A DNA stretch of 64,000 nucleotides from Tetradesmus obliquus (taxonomy: Eukaryota; Chlorophyta; Chlorophyceae; Sphaeropleales; Scenedesmaceae). The stretch lies in assembly GCA_030272155.1 (NCBI GenBank), contig CP126194.1, positions 2,409,501 to 2,473,500 on the forward strand, in the 5' to 3' direction. The position numbers and the translations under genes were made by a program. Of this stretch, positions 50,230 to 58,860 are shown piece by piece; within the stretch, counting starts at the first letter, position 1, and every line of letters starts with the position of its first letter. The notes beneath the pieces are model-generated. The model worked only from the letters and a program-made list of their open reading frames with translations, searched no databases and had not been told where the DNA came from.

Positions 50230-51076
50230 GGATGCAGACACAGGGGATGCAATGCAGCTGGATTTGGTGGTGAAGGATGAGGAAGGCGAAGTAGCAGCAG
50301 CAGATGAGGATGCAGCAGGTGCCGATGGAGGTGGTGGCAGCAGTGAGCAGCAGGATGCGTTTGGGCCTGTAGTGATGCAGCTGAAGCGAGACATGCTGCA
50401 AGTGGAAGCGCTGCTGGCAGACACCCTCAAGGTGCGGCGGCTGACTTGTATTAGTGTGCCTTGTTTGAATGTGTGTACCATTTAAGGGATGAGATGAATG
50501 CAAGCAATTGCACGACAACATGCAGTCTCAAGGGTACTAGAGCAGCACCTTCAGCATTGACTCACCAACATGCGGTGATCATCAAATGACGCCAGCCTGA
50601 CCTCTGCACATGCTCCCAGCCATGATGCACACTCCCTGCTGCCTTTCAAAACCCGTCTGTGCATTGCTCTGCAGGTGACCACGCCTCACTTTGACCACCA
50701 AGCCTGGGTGCAGTCTGTCGCAGCCGCCAGCAGCCTCAGCACCCTCCGGTCAAACCTAGCGCAGCTCGAAGATGCCCTCACACACGAGGGCCAGGGCCTT
50801 GAGAAAGGCAAGAAGACCCGCGGTCAAGCCAAGGCAGAGAGTGAGCGCATTCCGCTGCTGTCGCCTGCCTGGCATGTGTTATCGGGCACGCCTTGTGTTA
50901 AAGGAGCATGGCTGGGGTGCGGGGCAGAGGTGCCAGCAGCTGCGATAGGAGCTGATGGGCTCCTGCAGCCAGTGCCGCTGGTGCAGCCAGCTGCCGCAGC
51001 AGCAGCTGCTGTATTAGGTGCACCTGACGGTGCTGCTGATGCAGCAGCGGGTGGCGAGTTGGCTGCTGTAAGCCAT

Positions 51077-51107
<31 letters not shown>

Positions 51108-51535
51108 AAGCTGAGGCGGCGGCGCAGCAGCGGCAGCAGCAGCAGCGGCAGGAGGCGCTTGCCAGCCTCGCCTGGCTGCCTGCCACTGCTGCTGCGCTGA
51201 GCTTGCGCGTTGCTGCGCTTGATGCTGTGCTGCAATATCCGCAGCTGGGGCCGCAGCGGGCGCAGCTGACAGGCAGGGAGTGCTTGGCGCGCTACAGGTG
51301 AGGCTGTTGTAGGGCTTGGACGAAAGGTGTGCGTGTTGCACTTGTTGTCGCCGTGACGCTGACGGTGTGGCGTCTCTGGTGTGATGGTCGAAGGGAGTTG
51401 CTGTTGTGTAGAACTGCTGTTGGCCTCCTGCTGTGGTCCAATCTAGAAGGCCTGCTGTAGTCCAGGGCACGCAAGCAGCTCGGTAGCTAGGCAGGGAAAC
51501 AAAACTGGATTGCAACCAGCTCAATTTGCATATGC

Positions 51536-51574
<39 letters not shown>

Positions 51575-52662
51575 AAAACATTCTTTTCAGGTACATCGTC
51601 AAGCCTGCACCCTTGTATGTGCCTGCAACTCTGGAGCAGCTGCTGTCCCAAGAACGGGCAGCAGACAAGCAGCTAGCATTGGCTGCTGAGCCGCAGCAAG
51701 ACGAGCAGCAAGACGCAGCCAACAGTCCGGAGCCACAGCAGGACAGCAAAGAACAGCAGCAGCAGGAAGGACAGCAAGACCAGCAGCAGCAAGAACAGCC
51801 GCCAGACCAGGATGAACAGAAGCAGCAGCAGCAGCAGAAAGCAGAAGAGGAGCAGCAGCAGCAGCAGCAGCTGCAGCTGTGGCAGCAGGAGCAGCTCTCA
51901 TGCAGCCGCTCGCTGCAGGACGTGCTGGTTACCCCGTTGCGTGTGGTGTATGGATACTCTCTGGCAGGGCGAGGCCTGCTGCAGCTGCTGCGGGGCCTGC
52001 CGCCTTACCCTGACTGGGTGAGAGGCGCAGCTGCTGCTCTTGCGCTTGATGTAGCAGTAGCAGTAGCTTACAGAGCTTGCAGTTGTGTGCTGTGTGCTTG
52101 GGGTTCAGGATCCGCTGCATGAGAGCGTGCGTGTGTGTATGTGTGTAGGTGCAGCAGCTGCATGGTCAGCGCCTGCATGGGCACTTGTCATGTGGTGGGT
52201 GTCAGTGAGCTAGGTAGTAAAACTATATCTTATGCTGCACTGTCTGCTTTAGCGCAGTACTCACGAATCATGCATTCCTGTTGTGTGTGCCCCTGTTGCT
52301 GCCGCTGCAGACGCAGCAGGCTCGGCTGGAAGAGTTCAGCTTTGAGGTTGAGGCCTTCCGCAAGGCAGTACAGTCAGCACAGGAGGACGGCACGTTCAGC
52401 ATGACAATCCCAGAGATTCGCGCCGCAAAGCAAGCCGCAATTGAGGCAGAAGCAGCAGCAGCCAGGGCTGAGGCTGAGGCAAAGCTGGCTACAAAAGCAG
52501 CAGCAAAAGAGGTGGCAGCAAAAGAAGCAGCAGCAGAGGAGGCAGCGGCGGCTGCAGCTGCTCGGCAGGCTGAGCAGGAAGCTAAGGCTGCTGCTGCTGC
52601 TAAGCTTCTGCCGCCCAAGGGGAAGATGAAGCTCAAACTGCCAGGAAAGGCTGCATCCAGCA

Positions 52663-52697
<35 letters not shown>

Positions 52698-53222
52698 CAT
52701 AAGGGTGGCGGTGCTGCTGGAGCCAAGCAGCAGCAGCAGCACAAGCAGCAGCAGCACAAGCAAGAGCAGCACAAGCCAGAGCCGCACAAACAGCCGCACA
52801 GCGCAGCAAACGGCACTGGCAAGGCTGCTGCTGCTGCAAAGCCTACAGGTAAGCTGAAGCTGAAAGGTGCTAAGGTGCCGGGCAAAGCAGCAGCAGCAGC
52901 TGGCAGCAGCAGGGATGCCAGCAGGGAGAGTAGCCCTGCGCCGCCGCCGCGGCCACCACCAGCAGCAGCAGCAGCCAGCAAAAAGCAGCAGCAGCAGCAG
53001 GCTGCTCACGCGAAGCCGCAGCCGAAGAGCCGGGGCTTGCAGCAGAAGGGAGCAGCAGCTGCTGCCAAAGGCGGCAAAGGCAGCAGCAGCAAAGCAGGTG
53101 GCGGGGACAAAAAGAAGCTGACTGGCCGGCTGCGGCTGCGGCAGACTGCCACGCCAGTGCAGCAGCAGCCTGAGGAGGAGCAGGTTGATGCGGAACTGAT
53201 GGACTCTTCAGATGATGATTGA
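40215..53222 (+). CDS. Homeodomain-DDT-HARE/HTH-WHIM protein, RINGLET-like ISWI partner
   Basis: Plant relatives (RLT1/2) partner ISWI remodellers to space nucleosomes. Twenty-two exons join in frame to about 2,098 residues: 40215-40389, 40471-40590, 40931-41004, 41496-41927, 42225-42400, 42572-42656, 42867-42962, 43215-43577, 44486-44716, 44996-45382, 45817-46029, 46284-46412, 46761-46906, 47308-47536, 47828-47935, 48297-49062, 49295-49401, 49636-49750, 50049-50431, 50675-51297, 51591-52017, 52311-53222. Domains in order: homeodomain about 82-137 (NVKTPLQKEVLEASYQ to SWFNGKRRRDKKK); Lys/Arg/Glu coiled coil; DDT from 508 (FPPELGDELGQALIEAWGF); HARE-HTH 770-827 (KHPEASLTGALSREVLF); WHIM1 about 908-940; WHIM2 about 1203-1310 (RLEPLGLDRRYNRYW, GRIFVE, LEPRGLREGQL). 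Long polyQ/polyA and Lys-rich stretches fill the remainder. The first exon and its donor are the least certain. Confidence 0.88.
42185..42220 (+). repeat. (CTG)12 array before exon 5 acceptor
   Basis: Sense-strand CTG array ending four bases before the exon at 42225. Confidence 0.95.
42525..42568 (+). repeat. (CTG)n array before exon 6 acceptor
   Basis: About 14 CTG units directly joined to CCAG at the exon start (42572). A shorter CTG array at 42415-42442 follows the preceding donor. Confidence 0.95.
43578..44031 (+). repeat. Two downstream tandem copies of exon 8 edge plus intron, units of about 220 and 232 bp
   Basis: The end of exon 8 (SAVEPVVGPPPEFPPPYLQLQ plus GTGAG) is repeated at 43731-43800 and 43963-44031. 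The intervening intron is also repeated, including GTGTGAATCGTGTTATGCATGC and CCATGTTGGCTGCTGTGTGAG. The duplicated unit therefore spans exon edge and intron. All three donors remain plausible. Confidence 0.95.
44183..44409 (+). repeat. Two upstream copies of exon 9 (DDT) 5' edge
   Basis: Copies at 44183-44270 and 44325-44409 repeat the start of the DDT exon (44486): acceptor, then PAFPPELGDxLGQxLIEAWGF. Each is followed by a CTG array of 6-12 units. They keep frame for about 25 codons. Confidence 0.95.
44276..44312 (+). repeat. (CTG)12 array between duplicated DDT exon edges
   Basis: Lies between the first and second copies of the exon 9 start. Confidence 0.95.
45578..45705 (+). repeat. Upstream copy of exon 11
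   Basis: It repeats acceptor and codons GPDGAAAAPAKxKRFRGGP of exon 11 (45817). It then meets a stop after EGPQA, so it cannot substitute for the real exon. Confidence 0.9.
46478..47213 (+). repeat. Edge copies of exons 12, 13 and 14
   Basis: A copy of the exon 12 end (LLKPGTYALQ plus GTG) lies at 46478-46512. A copy of the exon 13 end (PPADVARPDGAAAAAAMDVDG to EEEE plus GT) is at 46932-47031. A copy of the exon 14 start (SDEEEAFAAV) is at 47183-47213, closed by a stop. Confidence 0.9.
47789..47820 (+). repeat. (CTG)n array before exon 15 acceptor
   Basis: About ten CTG units running into GCCGCAG at the exon start 47828. A copy of the exon 15 end (HLEQLQ plus GTGAGG) is at 48066-48088. Confidence 0.95.
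50189..50228 (+). repeat. Coding triplet array (polyalanine)
   Basis: CAG array read as GCA within exon 19, giving an uninterrupted Ala run. Confidence 0.9.
51538..51573 (+). repeat. (CTG)12 array before exon 21 acceptor
   Basis: Ends about 18 bases before the exon at 51591, with TAAAACATTCTTTTCAG between. Confidence 0.95.
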
Positions 53223-54790
53223 ATTAGCCAGCATCAGCCAGGCAGCATCAGATAATCATAGTTATAACGCTGTGTTTGTCGGTGGGTGGTTGTATGCTAC
53301 TGGGACCTGCAGCAGCAGCTACACCTGCTGCAGTGCGCTGCTGTACGTGCTACGCGTAGGTATACCGGTGATTGTGCAGCAGTTGAGCGATTCAGAACTG
53401 TCCTGCTTGCTCGCAGCTGGCCTTGTTGGTAACGCCCAAAACATAACTGGGTACTGGTCATGGGAACGGTTGCATTCCTGCTTCATTTTGTTACAACGGG
53501 AAATCCTGCTAGCCGGTCATATGGAATGCATACACAGCAACCAAGCGAGAACCTGGAATCGCATTTGTGCTGTTCCTCTGATCAGCCTGAGGGGCCAGGC
53601 GGCGCGCTGTTGCGGTAGCAGGTACAGCAAGAAAACATCAACTTGCTTAGAATTGCCTGCGTGGCCTGGATGTGTCACACAGGCCCTGCGTCCCAAGTGT
53701 ATTGTTGAACACCAAAAAGATGCCGTGCCTGGCAACCAGAGCAGGATGGTACACCTTTCGACCTGGCATGGTTATGCAGTGCCTGATCAGGTCATGACAT
53801 GCTATGCACTACAATGACTCGTCATACAGTGCAGTGCAAGGGCAGATATTGATCAACAAGAAGACAGTCCCAGTGTTGTGTTATGCCACTCAGGCCACTA
53901 CTGTTCAGTGGCGGCTGCAAGAAAGGCTCCTGATCTGACAGCCTCCCAGTCTTGCACAAAATTTGCGGCGGCACCCCTCCGCCGCCAGGACGCACATGAA
54001 ATCTTTGTCATGCAGCCCATCACAACCAAATCACCGGCATTCGTACAACTGATGTTGCTGTCTATGCACTGTGGTAGCTGCCTACAGCTGTTAAAGTACA
54101 GACACGCCCAGCAATACCAGCTGCTACAAGCAGCCACTGAAAACAGGCACATCTCACAGTGCCGTCAGATGCGCCGGTACAACTTGCTGCGAACACGCAC
54201 CACACCAGCCTGCTCGGCTGGCTCCATCTGTCAGCACCATCAATCAAAGCATGTGTGTTATAACTCCACCCTCAACAGATCAAATGGCGAAGCAGAGACA
54301 GCAAGCGTCACTCGGCACCCTCAGCAGACCTTGGTGCAGTGCATATGCATGCAATGCTGCTGTAGGCCAAGGAAAGTGAGCAGGAGCATGTCGCAGCTCC
54401 CGGGCTCAAGCCCAAAAACAAACTGTCGTAGTGGACACATAAACCAAAAATTCAGGTACTGTCACATTATCTGCTGGCATGCCATGTAAGCACGAGACAA
54501 CCACACACGCGAATTATCAGACCAAATCAACATCTGCGGCTCCCTTCAAGCGCCATACAGATAACAGAACTGAGGAGGCAATTCTGCTCTTGCAGTGCAA
54601 CAGGTGCATGATGGCATGCATGCTGTGCTGGTAGAGCACCGTGCAGTGCAGTAAGCATGCAGTGCATGCAGCTGCAGCCCATGTTCATGCATCACCAACA
54701 AAATGGGTGGTCAACAACGAAGCCTGCATGCGTACTTGCTCTGACAGCACTCACTACATGCAGCAAGAAGCGCACCAGAAGATCATTTAC
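53223..54790. other. Convergent 3' region, homeodomain gene and secreted-protein gene
   Basis: Open frames at 53212-53817 and 53878-54489 have no recognisable motif or splice partners and I do not call them. Composition is TG-rich on the plus strand up to about 53,620, then CA-rich, as for converging 3' untranslated regions. Confidence 0.4.
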
Positions 54791-56272
54791 CTAATTGTCA
54801 AGGCTCTGCCTGTTAGGGCCACTGGACTTTTCCGTCTGGCTCATCGCCACAGCAGAGTCAGCCTGCGCAAGCGTTATAACGCCATTTGAAATGCCGCTGA
54901 CAGCCAGGGACCCCACAGCCTGGCTGTTGCTCAGCCCCCAGGAGCCCCTGGCTGTGCCCCAGGTCTTGCGCTTCTGCACTCCTTGCTTCCACACACCTGG
55001 CCGTGAGATGAGGTTGTTATAAGCCACTGGTGTGAACTTTCCGCCCTTGTTTGCAGCTACTGCATCTGTGGCGGAGATGGAGGTGGCTCCCTCGTAGGTC
55101 TGGGAGTGAGCCATGCCACCCATGACCTGCGCATGTGCAATGAGAAAGCAAAGAGTAAGACTGATGAGCCGATACAACAAGGAAGCAGGTGAGTGCCTGA
55201 CTTAAGCTGAGTGCAGTCGTGCTGACCAATGGCTGCGGCTGCTGTGTCACAAGGCATGCACCACAACAGCTGCAGGAAAAGCCCGCACAATGCATCAACT
55301 GTCCAATACGGCAACGTAGACAAGGAGCTCACCAGTGCTGGCATGTTGTCGTTGCCTGCTCGTGCGCAGCGCAGCAGCAGAAGCAGCAGCAGCAGCTTGA
55401 GATGGAGGAGTGTGAGTTGCACATGAAGGAGAGCCAAGTGTATCTCCTGCAACGAGCTGTGCCACAAGCATGGAGCAATGCATCATACAGTGAAGTAGAG
55501 CCAGCCAGCTGATAGCAGTGTCAGCTGCAGCTCTGCTGTCATGCATAGATACACTCATGGATAGCAGCACACACACCAGCACGACACAGCAGTGACTTAC
55601 CACTGCCGCCTGCCAGGATGTTGCGTGGCGCAGGCAGGTCCTGCACTGAGCGCTGACGTGGCAGAATGGTGACCTGGCGCCTGTCATTGTTGTTAGTAAC
55701 AGGATCGGGCTCCACTGTGGCATATGAGCGGCGCTGCTTTGGGGCGACCAGGCGGTGTGCTCCAGTGAAGACAGCGTTTGATGTTGCCTCGGCTGCTATG
55801 CTGAGCGGGGTGACTGCTGTTCGGCTTGCAGGAGTTGGAGTGCTTGCAGGATTGATGACGCGGGCAGCGCTGAAGGAAGAATAGCCGCTTGCATCTCCTT
55901 GGTCATCTGATGAGTCATCCCAGCCTGTGTGGCTGTGCAGCAGCCGAGCAGAGTGCGTAGGCAGCGCTGCAGGGTGGCGGCAGTTGGGATGAAAGCAGCA
56001 GCACAGCAAGTTGAGATTCAGGGTTGAGACGCTTAGTTGACGTGGCCATGGCTGCCCACGAATTATGTTTAAGGCAATGAAGCAGCAGTATGGAGTGGCA
56101 GTGTTTGATGGTTCGCTGCAGCAGTGTGCACGCAACAGGACTACATTGGCAGCGCTGCCAACAGAGCCTCAGGGCAAGCATGCGCGCGTCACTGCGGCCG
56201 GCTCGGCGGCTTACCTGCTGACAGCACACAGAGCAGGGCCACACATATGAGCTTGTTGTGCTGCATGGCCAT
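54791..56272 (-). CDS. Secreted protein of unknown function
   Basis: Not recognised. Four exons, 56272-56215, 55924-55601, 55355-55333 and 55126-54791, join in frame to 246 residues. The first exon encodes a clear signal peptide (MAMQHNKLICVALLCVLSAG), so the product should enter the secretory pathway. The mature protein begins with an acidic stretch (WDDSSDDQGD), is rich in Ser, Ala, Thr and Asn, and has no cysteine and no membrane segment. Segments such as GMAHSQTYEGATSISATDAVAANKGG and NLISRPGVWKQGVQKRKTWG look like structured protein. The 23-base third exon was inferred because without it the frame into VMGGMAHS breaks. The stop is TAG. Possibly a wall or matrix protein, but that is speculation. 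Confidence 0.65.
55333..55355 (-). other. 23-base microexon of the secreted-protein gene
   Basis: GCAACGACAACATGCCAGCACTG, between an AGCAG acceptor and a GTGAGC donor. It adds NDNMPAL after a shared Gly codon and changes phase 1 to phase 0, as the next exon requires. Confidence 0.65.
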
Positions 56273-57588
56273 TGCTGTTGTCTGCTGCAACTATGCAACA
56301 GCTGCTGGGCAGGAAAGGTTCTGCAGGTCACGTAGCATGCGGGCACGCAAACCCAGGTTCTGTCAGTTACGTCTGATCCGTGACATAAGCCCTGCAGCGT
56401 ATCTGCCTTCTTTGCTTTTGTTGGGTGCTGCTTATGGCAATGTCTGCTTCCTGCTTACTCAGCGCGCTGCGGTTTTCCGGTCACCCGCTGTACATCCACA
56501 GGTGACACAAAGAGTCAAAGTTCATTCGACATACTCACCAGCAAAAATTTCACTTGCTGCGCTGGTATACGTCTGGCTTGAGATGCGAGCTCAACGAGGC
56601 TTTGGCCAAGCCCTGCGTTGTGTGAGCTCCACGAGAGTTCAGACCACGCTGAAGCAACTACAGCTACACATTACTGGTAAAGCTGGAGTTTTCAACAAAA
56701 TGGACTCTCAACTACACACGTTGCTGTGGAACTTGACCGGCAAGATTAGCATATCGAGGTGGCTGTCAGGTCGCGTAATGTAACCGCCGCATGCATGCAA
56801 CAGTTCTGTGCTTGCATGAAAGCTTGCGATGTGTTAGAAACTATGTTGAGCGACGTTATCTGCAGGGCGGTATTGCTGGAGGCCTGACACCAGTTGGTCG
56901 TAGATAAAGAAGCAGGTACGGCACAGCCCAGCATGCTCTGCTGGCAGCAGGGGGAGGTTCAAGCCTAAGAGCCTGAGCAATGCGTCAGCACCAACAAACG
57001 GGCACATGAAGCTGTTTGAGAGCAGTGTTTGCCTTAACAGCGCTAGATGGCTGAGCAGAGAAGTCTTTCCCTGCGCTGTGTACCAGGTAACAGCACCGGT
57101 ACCGCCTGTGCAGGCATGCTGTTCAACTGCCTGACGACTTCTGCCAGCTGGTATTAAGGAGACGGCAGCCATCATGTATGCACTATTCATGCATATGCAG
57201 TGCCAGTCACAAGGCAGGGCACTATGCTCAAAGCACTACAGTGAGCTACAGCGCTGGTTGTACACATGCATGTGTGCAGCACATATGTGCAGCACATATG
57301 TGCAGCACATCTCGCCGCTCTCCAACAGCAGCAGGAAGCGCAGCCATGTGTGACGATAAGAAGGAGGATCCTGCTGACATGGCAGAACCAGGTGCCACAT
57401 GTGCACAGTGTCGTGGTGTGCAAGAATACTATGTCGAATAGCGTCAACCACATCGCCAATGAAGGACGAAAACAATGCACGAAGCTCCCTCATAGTTACC
57501 TGTTGCATTGACACCACAAAGCTGCGGCTGCCTCTGCTGCTGGCAAGATGACTACCTGTCAGCCAGGGTACCAGGCCAGGCCCTAGCC
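56273..57588. other. Region upstream of the MYND genes with unassigned open frames
   Basis: The minus strand holds a 118-codon frame (57190-56834) and another stretch at about 57510-57370 (VTMRELRALFSSFIGDVVDAI, then HSILAHHDTVHMWHL). Both have protein-like composition, free of triplet repeats. They could be exons of one unrecognised minus-strand gene or a relic. A short tandem repeat of CATATGTGCAGCA lies at about 57270-57310. Confidence 0.35.
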
Positions 57589-58828
57589 ATGCCGTCGAAT
57601 AGTCGTCCAGAACAGGAGCAGCAGCAGCAGCAGCAGCAGCAGGCAGTGGCTGCAGCGCGTACGCTTCAGGGCCTGCTGCGAGGCGCAAGGATGGTGCACA
57701 TGCTGCAGCATCCACCCCCTGCCGTGCCAACAGAGCAGCAGGAGCAGCTGCTGTCCATCTGCTCCCTGACCCTGGATCAGCTGCATCAGGCGCTGAAAGG
57801 AGTGTGCGGCTCAGCAACAGCAGGCCAGCAGCTGAGCAGCGTCCTGCAGCTCGATGCAGCTCACAATGCAGCAGCGTTGATAGCGTGGGCACTGCAACGG
57901 CCCACGCAGCTGCACTTGGAGGCACTGATAACTGAAAATAGCGTCCATGCAGACACAGTGGCAGGCGTGCTGTTCCTCGTGCACAATGCTTTCTTGGGTC
58001 ACTTGGCGGTACTCCAGAGTTTGGAGGGCAGCGGTGCGGCGCTGGCCTTAGAGGTGACGCAGCAGCTGCACCGGTCAGGTGGGCAGGATCAATCAAGCAG
58101 GATGCTGCATTTCAATTGCATCAGTTGCATGCAAGCAGGCTATTGAAGCATCCAAGAAATGTATATATTTTGTAGTGTGGGTGTTGCTCGATTGCAGGAG
58201 AGCATAACCTCCGTCGGTGTTGGAGTGCCGCTTCCTGGTCTCAGCTGATGGCTTCATGTGTTGTGGCTGATACCACCGTCAGATGGTGCTCGGACCAAAG
58301 AGTAACCCAACTGTTAACCCTTACAACGCTCTGTCTCAATTGCTTTGGCTGGTTTGGGCAACAGCAGGTATCAATTATGTGTTGTCAACTGACCTACCAC
58401 CTACACATCATATGCACTGAACTTTGTGTGTGGCACATCTGCACTTTGCTGCAATGCAGTGCATGCAGGTTGGCTCACCTTTTGCCACGTGCAATGCCTC
58501 AAGCTGGCAGCTTGATGCTTTGCGCTCTCTGTGTAACTGCTGCAATGCATATGTCATATGCACGGATGTGACGTCAGCAGAGAATGCACTTGTCCTCTTT
58601 TCAAACAGTCACTGGTGCTGGCGCTGCTGCTTGCTGTACTATGCCGTGCAGGCCTGCTGGAAAGGTTGCCGGCAACTCTTGGGCAGTGCGCTGAGCAGCT
58701 GCAGCAGCCTGCCGCGCAGCCGGATGCAGTCAAACTGTTTTCTTTGCTGAATGAACTTGTGGCGTGGCTCATGCCGATGTGGCGCATTGCATTAGCAGCA
58801 ACGTTCAGCTCACAAAGCAGCGACTCTG

Positions 58829-58860
<32 letters not shown>

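Noticed and set aside
53266-54489. Open frames of about 200 codons after the homeodomain gene
   Set aside because: Mixed composition, no recognisable motif, in the zone expected to be 3' untranslated sequence.
56124-56783. 219-codon plus-strand open frame
   Set aside because: It overlaps the start and first exon of the secreted-protein gene on the other strand and shows no domain or splice partners.
57236-58096. 286-codon open frame on the minus strand
   Set aside because: Its upper half is the mirror of MYND A exon 1 (triplet-rich coding DNA is often open on both strands). Only the part below about 57510 is kept as a possible separate signal.
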